Assembly: GCF_963678635.1 (NCBI RefSeq)
Contig: NC_087062.1
Location: 65,718,647-65,782,646 of the forward strand
Length of the DNA: 64,000 bases
Reading direction: 5' to 3'
Source of the DNA: Symsagittifera roscoffensis
Lineage: Eukaryota > Xenacoelomorpha > Acoela > Convolutidae
The notes under the pieces were generated by a model. That model did not search any database, had not been told where the DNA came from, and saw only the letters and a list, made by a program, of their open reading frames with translations. Shown here piece after piece: positions 31,000 to 43,577 of the stretch (its first letter is position 1; the number at the start of each line of letters is the position of its first letter). The position numbers and the translations under genes were made by a program.

Positions 31000-32745
31000 T
31001 GTTTACTTGTTTATGTATTGCGCATATATTGTAGATTCCTTTTAAAAGAGAGAAAAGAAATCCAAAAAAATTAAACGTATAATAGAGTCAATCTTTTTAA
31101 GGTGTAATAGGGCCATCCTAGAAAGGCAAGAAGTTTCTTTTTCAAATTTACAAAACAAAAAAAAAAAAATTTTGGTGAGAAATCTTGTGGTCTGCATTTT
31201 TCGCCATTTAAGTAAATGTAATCTTTTATATCTATTAAGTATCCGCTGTAATCTTTAGCGTGTTTGTCTCTGCCAGTTTGCGTAGGTTTTGATCTATAGA
31301 TTGCATAATGTCCATTTTTGTGAGTAATTCTTTAAATTGTTGTGTACGTATGTGATGTTGAATGTCGGATTTAGAGTATATGCCGATCGATTGTAAATCG
31401 AGATTTTGATTGTGGGCAATAGCTCTAATGCCTTCTTGTGAAAACTTTTTTAGTTGTTGCATAAGTGTTGGTTATAGTGTGAGAAAGTAGTTTTTATCTT
31501 CGTCGGGATTTAATTATACTACATTGTGGCGAATTTTTGATCCACATGGGGTATCCCAAAAATAAGTTCTTTGAGAGAGTGTATCAACAAAATGTACTTT
31601 ATTTTTGTAGAAGATTGGGATTTTTTTATAGCATATTTTGTCTTCGAAAACATATAAGGGTGATACTTTTTTGGTACAAGTGTAATACCATAATATGTTT
31701 TCTTCGTAGGCAATAAAATTTTATCTGTTACCTGATAGTAAACATCCTGCATAAAGGATTTTAAGTACTGCTAGTGCAAGTGATTGTAAAATTTGTGTTC
31801 TTTCAAGTTCGCATAATTGATGGAGTGTTTCAAGTTCTATCAAAAACATTTCTTGAAAAATTCTACTTATTGTATAGTCTAATTTCATGTCTAGGTGTAT
31901 GTCAAGGTGAATTGCGCCAAAATGAGTGTTTTTCATTTGTGATAGTTATTGTAAACGTGTAGTGTCTGTGTCTTCAGGTTTTATTTTTCCACCAATATTT
32001 CCTGTGTTTTTTAAGAGGTTTACTGGGATATATGAGTTTCTGTCACTAGTTGAGTGATGTGTTGCCTTTGGATGTATGATTAGTTTTCCTATGTTCATGT
32101 CGAAACCTTGTTCGTATTTGACAAGAATTTCTGATTACTGTAATTTGTAAAGTGGTTTTCTATATTTTACATGCAAGTTCCGTTTCTGGGTATATTTGGA
32201 AACGGGACAATTTACTTTCTATATTATGAATGTTTCTGAATTTACGATTACTATGTCTGAGTTGATCAGGATTCACATCTTCAAATGGGATTGATTCAAA
32301 GAAATATTTTTAGTGAAATTTTATCATTCTAGCATGTATTTTTGATACTTGATACAGGTGTCTTCGGGGAACCAAACAATTGTTGCTTGTGTGCGTGTAG
32401 TAGGATCGCAGTATCCTTGGTCGTTTTTGCAAGGGAGTCTAAATCCTTGATAAATTATAGCATCATCTTTTATATCACGTTTTAGTTAAATTTTTTCAAG
32501 TTGTATTTTCCAATCAAAAAACATTATTTCTTGGTATCCTTTGTATTTTGTCTCGGCTGTACAATTTGAGGGTTTGCTTATTCTATTGTGTGTTATCCAA
32601 TTTTTGTCATGGAGATCGTAAGTTAATCTTCAATGTGCTCCGTGGAAGGGAAATTTGTCATCTAGTTTTATATGAATTTGGTATCTTTCAAATTCGGCTT
32701 GATGCGGCTTGAGTCTGGAAAAACATGAAAGTTTACCAATTTTCT
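31000..32745 (-). pseudogene. env: Envelope-like glycoprotein of element C (broken, N-terminus deleted)
   Basis: Frames 31936-31721, 31752-31519 and 31462-31235 give CELERTQILQSLALAVL, AGCLLSGNR and YSKSDIQHHIRTQQF, aligned with B. Sequence matching the leader peptide and the first part of the ectodomain is absent. Homology jumps from the proline-rich segment (matching about 18880 in B) to about 20130 in B. The membrane anchor region is disturbed near 31100. Confidence 0.7.
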
Positions 32746-33135
32746 GGTTGTATAATTTGTCTGTTTATTTTGAGCGTGTTTTGATTTTGAGTTTGGTGTC
32801 TTGCTCTATTAAGATCTTGTTGGAGAGGGGGGTATATTTTGTATACTGGTTCCTATTGTGGTTCGCTTAGAGATGCTTGGCGAAATACTGGTTCTAGTGG
32901 TTCGGACAACTGAGCGTGTCTCTCTTCAAATGTGTATGGATTGTCTTGAAAAGAGATGATGATCTTTGTCTTGTTGATTATTGGGGATTATTTATTTGAC
33001 TATTTGTTGGTGTTGTTGGAGGTTCTTGGGACGTTGTTGGTGGGGACTGGTGTGGGGGTTGTTGATTAGCAATTTTGGAAAATTTTGAAAAACTATTTAA
33101 ATAGAAGAAATTTTGTGTTTTTTGTATTATTCTTG

Positions 33136-33210
33136 AATGAAAAGGAATAAAAATATTGTTGCTAACGCAAAAAATAGAATAGCCGTTTTTATACATTTGC
33201 ATATTGTCAT
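33136..33210 (-). pseudogene. Short Cys-start membrane ORF of element C
   Basis: The frame reads MTICKCIKTAILFFALATIF and ends at a TAA after FIQE. It is the counterpart of 18449-18556 in B. The stop comes about ten codons earlier than in B. Confidence 0.4.
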
Positions 33211-33325
33211 TATGAGGGATGCTGAAAATGTGAGAAACATTATAAAAAGAAGAAAAACATCTGTTCTACTGAATAGATGTTGGAACATTTATATAGTTAA
33301 TGAAATATAGTACCTGAGGAGGTGG

Positions 33326-33529
33326 TCACTGATTTTGGAAAAAATAACGTAGTTTTGAGCTAAGGAATGAAAAAATGATGAAAAAATTGCAAAAAATTAT
33401 CAGGAGGAAAATGAATATTTCTAGGACATCGGATATGAAGATTAAACAACGTTTGAAAAAATTTGAAAAGATTGAAAAAAGGTTTGAAAGAATATTTTTA
33501 AATTTGTTGACTGTTCGAGAAAGAAGCAT
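33326..33529 (-). CDS. Small hydrophobic ORF between pol and env of element C (67 aa)
   Basis: It starts MLLSRTVNKFKN, followed by two Phe/Ile/Leu-rich stretches (IFIFLLIIFCNFFIIF) and a short polar end. It is the counterpart of 18129-18281 in B, which ends 17 residues earlier. A shared start, shared blocks and identical location support a real small membrane protein. No family is recognised. Confidence 0.45.
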   Translation of the reverse strand: MLLSRTVNKFKNILSNLFSIFSNFFKRCLIFISDVLEIFIFLLIIFCNFFIIFSFLSSKLRYFFQNQ

Positions 33530-34529
33530 TTGAAGAATTGATTCGTTTGGTCGAATTATTTTTCTGTTTTTTGGGGCTAAATTTGAGTGTGGTCGGGTTA
33601 TTTATTTGTTTTTGGTCAAGTGGGTTGGATTTCGGCAATTTTTGATAAAGGGAAGTTTGGAAGGCTCTCAAAGGTCTTCCTGGTTTTGTTTTTGCTTTGG
33701 ATGATTGGGAGTATCTAAGAAATTTTCGCACTTAAGACCAAATGATCATGTCAATTTGGTTCTTTAGGCTAATTTAATAATTTTGCCTCAGTGGTTTTGA
33801 GGTCTAAGTTGGGAAAATTTTGTTGATCGTTGTTCTACTTGATAGGGGAGGGTTGTAATATTGAGACTTTGTTTTTTCAAGTGTCAATGTTTAGCGGTTT
33901 GCTTATTTTTGAGCTGGAGGTCCTTTAGTTATAGTTAGAGATTCGCTTGAAGGTGATTGTTTATATTGTTTAGATTGCTAAAGAAGTCGTGTCAAAAATG
34001 AGGTGATGATTCGGAAAATGATCTGAATGGCTGAATTTAAATTAGTTTGTTCAAGTGCTTTTCAGCATGAGTTTCGAGAAAAACTTCTGGTTATGAAAAG
34101 ATCTTCAAGAGGTGAAATTGTTAATTAATTTGAAAGTGGTTTCTGAAATTCAACTTTCTTTAATATTTTAGATTGTGGAATGCATCTTTTGTAATCTTTG
34201 CGTTGCTGATTTCGAAATCGTGATGATTGTCTGTTAGGAGATTTTTTCCTGTTGAGCTTGTGGTAGAATTTTTTCTTCTAATTTTTGATTTTTTTATCCT
34301 GTTTGAGTTATCTTTTTGTTATCTAAATTTTTTTATGTTTGTTTGAGAAGTTCTTTTTTATTTTTATCTAATGGTTTTTGGATAGGATTCATATCAGTGC
34401 TTTGATTTCGTTTGTGATCTGAATTTCTTTGAATGACTTTAAGTCCTGTAAAGGAGTTTAATTGAGTCAGTTCGAAAACAGCGTACTCTTTTGGATAATA
34501 ACGTAAAACATTGTTTCGGTGTTGAACAA

Positions 34530-35312
34530 TATCTTTTTTTGTTGAGGTCTATAAGTTTGTATGTTATATCAGTGGGTTTATCAATTATTTGATATGGTTC
34601 TTTTCGGAGTGGTTGTAAATTTTTAGAAATTCCTTTTTGTGTTGTAAAATTTGGATTTAAAACGTATGTTCTGAATTTTAAGTTTGTAGCTGTGGTAAAT
34701 CGAGAATTTATAAGGAATTAATACTTTGTCTTTGTAATAATTTTTTTTTATTTTTTGATGGATTTCGTTGTGTTTTTTTTATCTCTGTTTGAAATCCATT
34801 CGGTGTGTGTACCGGAAGCTAATGTTTAAATTTGTGGATGAAGAAGGTGATCTTCATCGTGGGTATGTAGTTGTAGATTATAGCATATTGATTCCTTAGT
34901 GGGTGACAAAAACCTTGTGTATTTTATGAAGAATTTGCTGTGAACAATATCGGTTTTTGTGGATTTCGATTGAAAACAATTTCATAGGGTAATAGTCCTA
35001 AAGTTGTTGTTATTTGTGAGTTATAAGATAGTGGGAATAGTTTTAGGTCTGTTGAACATTCGGTATATCGTGTGTCATTTCCGTTAATGATACATCTAAG
35101 ATTTTCTTGTAATGAACCGTGCATGCCTTCGACTAATCCATTAGTCCAAGGTTTATGAGATGTACGTGCTTTGTGCTTAATATTATATAAGTGGCATAGT
35201 GTAATGATTTCGTTGTTTATAAATTCAGTGCCTTTGTCTGTAACAAGGAATTCGGGTTAACCAAATTTTGCTATCCAGTGCTCATAAAGTGTTGTATATG
35301 CATCATACTTCA
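34530..35312 (-). pseudogene. pol: Integrase of element C (N-terminal half deleted)
   Basis: The second catalytic Asp region and the HKPWTNGLVEG block with the catalytic Glu are recognisable at about 35260-35110. The frame 35124-34924 continues the core (LRCIINGNDT, YNSQITTTLG). The zinc-binding domain and first Asp are missing: at 35312 homology to B stops, about 95 bp of unrelated sequence follows, and homology resumes near the end of RNase H. Confidence 0.7.
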
Positions 35313-35404
35313 AGGTAGGCAGGGCTCTTTGATATCAGATGTTTGATATACCAAAAAATGGTTTTTTTCCTAGAATGATGATATCCGCTTTAATTGGCTT
35401 GGTT

Positions 35405-37390
35405 TTTTTTTGTACCAAAATTTTAATTGTCTGATGACTGGGTCAAGACTTTGATGTTTCTGTAGTAACAGAGTCATTTTTTCTGTTATTAGGAGCAAAA
35501 TGTTTTCAATTTACTTCTGATAAAGGTATTGAATCTAGTGGGTCATGAAGGTTAAAAACATGGTTTATTGTATATTTTGATTCATTATTTGGTTGGCCTG
35601 ATAAATTTATATCATCAGTTAGGTTTTCGTTTTCTATTAAAGGGAATATATCTGTTTTATTTAATTTTTGTTTGATTGGTTTTTACTGTGTATTGTTTTT
35701 AATCCATGAAGAATATGGTATCGGTTTGATTGTAGATTTTCCTAGTAAATCTACTTCGTAGTGATTGTTTTGACAATCTAAATATAGTGGAAAACGTTGT
35801 AGATTATTAATTTGTGATTGGTCTATGTCAGTTTTTACTGCATATTTGCATTGTAATCTTGGTGAAGTTTCATTTTGTGCAAGGAAAAACTTAATTTTTT
35901 ATGGTATTTTAACTGTTGTTTTTCTTTTTAACAATTCATGTGGTGTATTTCTACTGAGAGTATCGGGTAGTGCGAGGGTTTTTCCTGCTGTTCAAACTAT
36001 ATGTAAGTTTAGGAACTTCATGAAAACTTGTTGAAATCTATAAACTCTACGGTTTGAGTTTGATTTTTGTGTTGAAGGAAGATTATTGGTTTATGTTCTA
36101 TAAATAAAACTATTGGATGTTTAGATTCAAGTATTAATTATACATATTCTGTAAGTGTATATAGTATGGCTGTGGATTCTCTAATAAGAGTAGAGAGTCT
36201 AAGCTCAGCTTGTGTGAACAGTCTAAATTTTGCTGAAATGAGGTTCATTTTATTTGTTCCATTGTGAGATTGAAATAATCATGCTGCGCCGATGCCAAAG
36301 TTAGAGGCGTCGCACATAGCATAAAATGGTTGGTCAGGATCTGGAATAGTATTTTTTAATTGTTCAGTGAGAAGAGTTTTCATTTCTTCAAATCATTTCT
36401 GATGTTCTGTTGACCTTTCAGAAATATGTTGTTGTCTAAGGATGTTATAGAATGTTCTTAAGTATAACTGCATTTTAGATACGTATTTACTTAAAAGATT
36501 AACATTCCAAGAAATCCTTGTTTTTTTTTATTTGAAGGTGGTTGAAGTTTTTGGATTGCATCTATGTGAGATTTTAATGGAGTTATAGTGTTTCTTTCTA
36601 TAATATGTCCAAGGATTTTTACTCGTGTTAGAAAAAAATGTGATTTATCCGGGGCTGCTTTCATGTTTTGGTGTAATAATATCTGATGATATTCTTCAAG
36701 GACAATGAACATTTCGTCTTCTGTTTGTGATTGCAAAAAAACATCGTCTAAACATTTGATTGCCTTTTTATTGAGTATAAGTGGTCTGAAAAATTTACTG
36801 ATGAATGCTGAGAATGCTGCTGGTCCTATGGAAAATCCATAGAAAAATCTGTTGAATTCATATCGTTGATTTCCAATAATGATTTGTGTGTTCGTCTAGA
36901 TTGTTCGTCTAACGGCTTTTGATTATATGCACTATTCATATCTGCTGTTGTGAAATATTTTTCGTTTATTTTTGTGAAAATTACTTGAATTGGTTCAAAA
37001 GGCCAATTACATCTAGATTCATCAATGATTGAATTGAGATATCTTGCATCTAGAACTATTTTTAATGAATCTCTTTTTTGCTAAAATGATAACGGGGTAT
37101 ATAAATGTGTTACCTTTTGGCTGTTCTTATTTATTTACTGGAGAATTGATTTCATATTGTTCTAGTATGTCAAGTAATTGGTTAACTTTGTCTTGTAAGT
37201 GAATTGGGACTTTACTTGCTCGTTGTTTTTTGAAAACTGCATCAGATTTTACAGGTAAATTTAGTAGTGAATTCACTTTTTCAACATCAAATTTAGATGT
37301 TGCGTAAACTTTCGGGTATTTCGATAGAAGGTCAGCTAATTGTTCAATTTCTTGTTGTGTTATCTGAGAGTGTTGAAAATTGAACATTTT
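35405..37390 (-). pseudogene. pol: Reverse transcriptase and RNase H of element C (broken)
   Basis: The open parts 37387-37127 and 36736-36491 give the RT entry region and the stretch after the active site (MQSQTEDEMF, FFLTRVKILGHIIERNTI). The active-site box reads CLDD, with the usual aromatic residue replaced by Cys. RNase H motifs are spread over about 36340-35900 across frameshifts. Confidence 0.75.
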
Positions 37391-37399
37391 AAAGAATTT

Positions 37400-38640
37400 T
37401 TGTTGTTCTTCCGTGTACTTTGATATTTGAAATGTTGGTTTAAAGTAGGGTGTTTTTGTGAAATAATCTATGTTTCGTTTTTCATTACTTAATATATTTT
37501 TAATTGATAATTCTTTGTTAAGAATTGTTGACTGACATATACATAATAGCTGTAATTTTTTTTTACTCTATACGCTATTTCCTTTGTGAGAGAAATTGTT
37601 GCGTTAGTTTCACAATAACCTAAGAGTACTAGTCGTAAGGTTATTTTATATGGGGAATTCTTATATATGTGTAGAGAAATTATATCATAGTTTGAGTCTT
37701 TCATGTATTTAATAGATGAAATTGTTACTCGGAAAAATTTATAAATTGGTTTGAATTCAAGGTCAGACATAAAGAGAAGTTGTTGATTTTTTTCATAGTG
37801 GTGAACTTGTTGGATTGAAAAGTTATACACATTTCCTGCTAGTGGTTCAGGTGTTTCCGTTCCTGATTGTACATAGGGTAAAATTTGGAGAAATAGGTGG
37901 TTGTTTGTTTATTGTTTGAAAAAATGTTAAAGCTGTATTTTTTAATCTTGTGTATTTATCTTTCATATAAATTCTGGTGTTTAAGATATTTATAGTTGGT
38001 ATATATTTAGTATTAAATGGTATTCCAATGATGTGGAAGGTTTGTTTGAATGGTTTGCTCATAAGTTTGTTCTGTTCCATTGTTCGAGTGGGAACAAAGA
38101 AAAGTTGGATTTTTCCATAATTCGTTAAGGTTGATCCTTGTGCGGTAGCTAGTCTGCTTGTTGTTTTGAAGGGTAATAATTTTGGACGTAGAATTTTTAT
38201 TTCATTCCAGGTGGGAATGTTGATAATATTTGATTCCGTTCCGGAATCTATTAAAAAATCTGTTTTAAGGTCTGGTGTTTGAAGTTCTTTGCATTTTGGA
38301 CTTTCTAAAGATTTTTCAGATTTTTTCTTTTGGTAACTGCGGTTCTTTAGGTATATTTTGATAAATGTTATTTGTGCTTGAGCGTTCTGTGGTTTTTTCT
38401 TCTGTTATTTCTTCTACTATTTTTTCTAGTGTTTTGTTTTTGTTTATAGGTCTTGTATAATAGTTTAAAATAAATTGATCTTGATTTTGATAGATAGGGG
38501 AATACCTTGGTTGTTCGTATATATTAGGTTCGTAGTCATTTTCAGCATGAATCATGTTAATTGAAATTGCATTGTCTGCGCCACTTTCACTGTTTGTCGA
38601 TTCGCCCTTGATGCAATTTAATTGCAATTCTGTGTTTTTG
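37400..38640 (-). pseudogene. pro: Protease and PR-RT linker of element C (broken)
   Basis: The DSGT catalytic motif is at 38249-38238 in the context FLIDSGTESNIINIPTWNEI, followed by linker frames 38080-37847 and 37830-37489 (HIYKNSPYKITL, LGYCETNATISL) that align with 13495-13902 in B. Confidence 0.7.
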
Positions 38641-38695
38641 TTATTATCAATACCAGGAGAGTCAGGTTGAGTTTTTTCAGTTGCTTGTGCCTAAT

Positions 38696-41600
38696 TTATT
38701 TGTTTTTGATGTTTAGATGTTTTTCTCCTATAATTTTGTTGTGAATTTTGATAACGTGTGTTATTTCTATGTGGTCACTGAGAGTAGTTTCTCTGTCTAT
38801 TGCTATAACTTGAATTTCTGTTCTATGAATTATCGCGTGATCTATTTTGATAGTTGATATATTTTGATCTGTGATAGTTTGATTTGTTGTTAGAATAATC
38901 ACGTGATCTATTATTTTGATATCTAGGATTTCGATCATTTGAATAGTTTCTATTCCTACCGTTGGAATAAGTTCTATTTCTATTGTATGAAGAGTTTCTA
39001 GATCGATTATTTGAATAAATTCTATTTCCAGAATTTGAATGGGAACTGGCATCAAACGAAAATTCAGGTTGGTTTGAGTTTGATCTTGAATAGTTATTTC
39101 GATATTGACTATTTCGACTGTTTGATCGACTATATCTGTTTTGTGAGAAACTTCGTGAATTTCTTTGATTTGGTGATCTTCCTCGATAATTCGGGTTATA
39201 AGTTGATTGTTGTCTAGAATAGTTTGAGTGATTTGGAGGGGTTTTCCTGAATTATTTTTACTATGAATATTTTTGTTGGTTAAATTTTGATCTTTTTTCA
39301 TGTACTGATGAAATGATTTATTTGGTTCTCTATATTTTTGTGGTTTGTTTTGGTTATTTTTTGTAATTCTGTATCAGAGTCGTGAATATGATTTATTTGT
39401 GAAGTAGTGGTTTGGATTTTGTTGACATATTGTAGCTTTATGTTTTCTGTTTCTTCTAATTTCATAGTGATTTGTGCTTGTTCTAGTTTATCTACTAATT
39501 TCGTAAAGTCTAAATCTGGTTCACGGATTGAGGAAGGGTGTGATTTTCTCTTTTTTATTGCTATTTTTCGCAATTGAGGTGCTAGAGTCATCATTAAGAT
39601 TTCTGTCATCTTTGTATTTTTAGACTAGTGTTTCAATTCTTACTGCAAGTTGTTTGATTGTTTCATGTGGTAGTCTACGAATTTCATTGCATGAAACTCT
39701 TTGATGTTGTTTGTTTATTTCGGAATCAAACATTTTTGAGAATTCTTGTGTAAATATCTTCCAATCTGATTTCATTTCTATAGGTAAGAGTGAAAACTCT
39801 CTTTGGGCTGCGCCGTCAAGTGTGGTTTGAATTAAAGCTGTGCGTCTATGTATCCAATTTTGTTAAAGTGGCGGGTTCAGGCCCTATTTATAAAACTAAA
39901 TTTGCTGCGACTGTATTTAGGTAATGTTTTACAGATTATTCAGGATCTGTGCCTGTAAATACCATTATTGGCTTATTTGATAATATTGGTGATCCACCCA
40001 TTAGGTATGGACTCATAGTCATTTGCAGTGATTCTGCAGCATTTGGCATTTGAGAAAAGTTTTTAAAATGACTTTTTGTTATTTCACGTTGTTGCAAATA
40101 ATATGGCAGTGGGATTTCGTTATGCATTCGAGTTGGTTGGTAAGATTGTGTATTGACTGCGTTTTGTGGTTGAAAAATATTACTGTTTTAAGATGTTGGA
40201 TTTTTTCTAGGTTGTTGTATTTGTTCGTTTCGTGTGTATGGTTCGAAAACATCTGGTTGGTCAATACTGTAAGAACGAAATCTTTGGCTAGAACAAAATC
40301 GTTGATGATTTTGAATATAGTATTCTTCATCATCTGATCGAAATTAGTTTCTTGTATAATAAGGAAGTTGATTTCTAGTATGGTATCTATTTATATTATT
40401 TTTATTTTGTTGAAAAATGGGTAATTTTCACTTTGTTTTTGTGAGGACCGTGGTTGATCATTAACGTTTACTGAATTTGAAATCAGTTGTGGTAATTTTT
40501 GATTTTGTAAAAATGAGTAATTTTGAGTATTCATAGTAGAAGGCTTTGTTGTTTTTGATCTTTTTACATAAGTATAATTATGTTCTGCAAAATTACTTCT
40601 ATGTGATGTTTGTTGTTCACATGATGGCTTTGTTACTGCTCGAAATGTTGGCAACAGAGGGTTTTACTGTGGATTGTATAATTGTTTGTTGTAACGCGGG
40701 ATTTTTTAGCAACAGAGGGTTTTACTGTGGATTGTATAATTGTTTGTTGTAACGCGGGATTTTTTAGTTTTCAATATGTAAATTTGAGTTGAACAGGTGA
40801 AATGCTTCGTTGTGCTTCTGTTGTTGTTGTTGTTGCCAACTATTTCTTCGATTACAAAATGTGATGGAGTTTGTATATCTTGTTATGTAAGATTTCTTGT
40901 TCCATTTAATTTGTCGTGAATTATAAAAGTAGATTTTAAACTATTATTTCCTGTTCTTTCAGATAAGAATGAATTGTAGTTTAAAGGTGTTGCGTCAATT
41001 GTAAGTGGGTATACTCTAACATAATTTTTTTGAATAGAGATTGCGCTAATTGCTTGACTTTATATATCTGTTGGTATATTAATAAATGATTCATGAGACC
41101 ATTCAGGGTCCTAAACATAATCTGATATTTCTGCTAATACGGTTTCGTCATCTGTATTTTGTCATCAAAATTTTTTTATTGCTTGTGCAGTAAGATCGTT
41201 ATTATGACTAAAATAATCGATTATGAACCATGCTAATAATTTTTGTAAATCGTGTTTAACATGTTGTGTTATGTCATTACTAGTTAGATCTTCTCGGATT
41301 GCATTCAAGAATTTTGAAAATTTGTGTATTTCTTGTCGTACAGTTGAATGTCGAGATGTTTGAGTTGGTGAATCGCTTTGGGGTTCCTTTAATTCTAATA
41401 TAGATGTGTAGCTATAGATTAGTGAAAATACATCATTTGTGAATATTGAATTTGCTCTTTGTGAGTTTTGATGTTGTATGCTTTTGATGTTTTGTATAAA
41501 AACTTTTGAAAACTAAATTCAATATCTAAGTCATCAGTTTGAATGAGATATTTGTCATGTACTGCGTTTGGTGAATTGGTTTCTATTGCGTAGATTCCAT

Positions 41601-42112
41601 ATTGTGATGTGAGACTACATATACCTTTGAGATAGTGGTCATCAAATTGTCTTTTGATTTTTACGTCGGAGAATTCTTTTGTGCATGGACTTTCTCCCTT
41701 TTCAAATAAGTTTGCGATTAAGTTTTGGCAAAATTGTACCTATCCTCGAGCTTCAGTTAAAGGATGTATTAAAAATGGGAGTACTGAATCTTCTAGGTTA
41801 TCTTCATTTGAACCATTTTTGTGTTGTATGACTGTTAGCGTGTAATTTTCAATTTGTCTTATTGGTTGATTCCAATTGTACAAACGTATTGGTTCGTTTG
41901 TGTAACAATTTTTTATTCTAAGTTTCCCTTTTATGGATTCTGGTGACGTGTTTTCTGACTCAGTGAAATATATTTGATCGTCAATTTGATGGTTTTTTTT
42001 TTGAGACTTTTTTATTGTGAAGTTCTTGTTCTGCGGTTGTTTCTGATTCTGAGACTGCGTTTCTTCGTTTTGAAAATCGCTTCCTAATATTTTATTTTTT
42101 TTTGTTAACAAT
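38696..42112 (-). pseudogene. gag: gag of element C (broken)
   Basis: The pieces run in order. 42111-41740 is the Lys-rich N-terminal part. 40654-39936 holds the Gln/Asn-rich linker and the capsid start (MVFTGTDPE). 39609-39298 has the capsid helices (MTEILMMTLAPQLRKIAIKK). 39301-38696 is the nucleocapsid tail region with its biased composition. A 58-bp tandem duplication at 40652-40767 disrupts the linker. Confidence 0.7.
40652..40767. repeat. 58-bp perfect tandem duplication in gag of element C
   Basis: The unit beginning CAACAGAGGGTTTTACTGTG occurs at 40652-40709 and again at 40710-40767 without a visible difference. It must be recent compared with the decay of the element, or be an assembly artefact. 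Confidence 0.85.
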
Positions 42113-42201
42113 TTTATTTCTTAATGTTTGTCTTTTTGTTCTTATGTATCCTATTGATTAACTTTTACTGCTGGTAGTATTCTAAATACAAAAACTTGAT
42201 C

Positions 42202-42345
42202 TCATTTTTGTCGTAAAATGATAAAATCGATCGGTAGATTTCTTGCTAGTCGTATGTCGTCTGTTGTTTGAAGTCTTCTTCCAATACCGGATAGTTCTCG
42301 TATTGTTCGGAAAATTGGACCTGATCTATTCAGGCATAAAGGCAT
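42202..42345 (-). pseudogene. gag: N-terminal Gag segment of element C
   Basis: A 47-codon frame with IFRTIRELSGIGRR and TDDIRLARNLP aligns with 7722-7895 in B. In C it leads within about 60 bp, after an indel, to the GYIRTKR block. Confidence 0.5.
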
Positions 42346-42435
42346 ATCTACTTAGTTTTTGTCATAAAAAATTTTTGAAATGTTGTATTTGTCTAATTCT
42401 AATCTAATTTTTTGTCTAAATTTAGGTTATTAAGG

Positions 42436-42463
42436 TCTGTTCGAGACTTTTGGTCGCACCAGA
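42436..42463 (-). other. Primer-binding site of element C
   Basis: On the minus strand TGGTGCGACCA follows the LTR by two bases and continues AAAGTCTCGAAC, as in A and B. Confidence 0.6.
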
Positions 42464-42841
42464 TGAGTTATATCCTTTTGGTTATACTCATAGAGTAATT
42501 TCAGATAAGGTACAACGTCTGCTCGTTACGCTATCTTTTTTTCTATCTGGCAGATTCGTGCAACTTCTTAGTTTAATACCAATCTTAATCTTACTTTTAT
42601 ATCTCCTAGTCTCAATAGATCTAGTGTACACCGGTTTATAAGATTTAGTTCCAGAATGAGAACAACTGTATTCTAAGCTGAATTCAAATTGTTCTGTTGT
42701 TGAAACTACAAGTAGTTTCAACACTTACAAATAAGTGGGTTGTTAGTTTGATGGAGTATGATTGGTTAGCATTTAATTTTTTATAGAGATGAAATATCAG
42801 AATATTATCCAATAATTATTTCTAGTTTTGATCTGCATCCA
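42464..42841 (-). repeat. 5' LTR of element C
   Basis: On the minus strand it begins TGGATGCAGATC and ends ACTCA, 378 bp. The palindrome at 42699-42722 reads GTTGAAACTAC-AA-GTAGTTTCAAC, perfect in both arms although its sequence differs from that of B. Confidence 0.85.
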
Positions 42842-43190
42842 TAAGGCTTAGCAAATAAATAGTAAACATAGCAGTTAAACGGTAAACTATGTAAAAAAGT
42901 TAGTTGGCGGAGAAATCCAACGGAATCATACGCATAAGGGTTAAATTATAAAATGACTGAAGAAAACTAACCTGATGTGATAGCACTAAAGAATAGTAGA
43001 GTTTGGCCAATTAAGTTTAAGCCAAAGAAGCAATCACGGAAGCAAAATTAGGAGCTTTAGATTTTTATCAGCTTGATTGAATTTGTCTAGTTGCGCATAA
43101 CTTCACTATCCATATCTCCGATATCATTGAAATCATCGATGGCCATTTGATCATCGATTGATAGGTTGATGAGAAAGATTGAAAATTGGA
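42842..43190. other. Intergenic sequence, nothing recognised
   Basis: No frame, splice pattern or repeat shared with the rest of the window was seen. Confidence 0.4.
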
Positions 43191-43198
43191 CCTTTGCT

Positions 43199-43395
43199 TC
43201 CCGAGTCGAGATTTTTCACCTAATTTGAAGCAAAATTTGAGCGGTTGGAGCGGTTTTTTTAGACAATTACGCTCAAAATCTTGCTTCAAAATGAGCGGTT
43301 TGAGCGGTTTTTGAACGACTTATCTAAAAAAACCGCTCAAAGACCGCGCCAGATTTTAACGGTTTTGAGCGGTTTATCTAAAAATACCGATCAAA
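43199..43395. repeat. GAGCGGTTT-type degenerate repeat, copy 1
   Basis: Several GAGCGGTTT words occur in both orientations, along with AATCTTGC words. It lies on the downstream side of the tRNA gene, about 30 bp away. The units match those at 43862-44073. Confidence 0.65.
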
Positions 43396-43416
43396 AACCT
43401 CGCAAGATTTAATAAT

Positions 43417-43421
43417 AAAAA
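43417..43421 (-). terminator. RNA polymerase III terminator of tRNA-Arg
   Basis: A run of five T on the minus strand begins three bases after the tRNA 3' end. Confidence 0.8.
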
Positions 43422-43423
43422 GT

Positions 43424-43496
43424 CGACCACAGAGGGATTCGAACCCACAATCTTCTGATTCGAAGTCAGACGCCTTATCCGTTAGCCCATGCGGCC
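43424..43496 (-). tRNA. tRNA-Arg (anticodon TCG)
   Basis: The 73-nt sequence folds as a full cloverleaf. The acceptor stem GGCCGCA pairs with TGTGGTC (two G-T pairs) with discriminator G. The D-arm contains GGGCTAACGGATAAGG. The anticodon arm is TCTGA-CTTCGAA-TCAGA, giving anticodon TCG. The T-arm contains GGTTCGAATCC. No intron and no encoded CCA are present, as expected of a eukaryotic nuclear gene. The intact stems and a proper terminator suggest a functional gene; it reads CGA codons. Confidence 0.93.
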
Positions 43497-43577
43497 CTGA
43501 AAATAGTGTCGCGCAGCGAAGCCAATATAAATTCTAATTCATGCTTTTGAAATTCCTGTGACAGTGATACGTACCTC

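Larger units (their letters stand above)
27330..42841 (-). mobile_element. Element C: related env-bearing Ty3/gypsy-like element, 3'-truncated
   Basis: Read on the minus strand it starts with an LTR (42841-42464), PBS, gag, pol, small membrane ORFs, env, accessory ORF and 3' noncoding region, in the same order as B. The 3' LTR is missing: homology to B stops near 27330, next to the short LTR at 27088-27302. Differences from B include absence of about 1 kb of leader, a 58-bp tandem duplication in gag (40652-40767), and loss of part of the integrase with about 95 bp of unrelated filler (35312-35405). A deletion of about 1.2 kb (relative to B) at about 32745 removes the start of the env ectodomain. 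Stops are frequent throughout, so C is older or less constrained than B. Confidence 0.85.
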
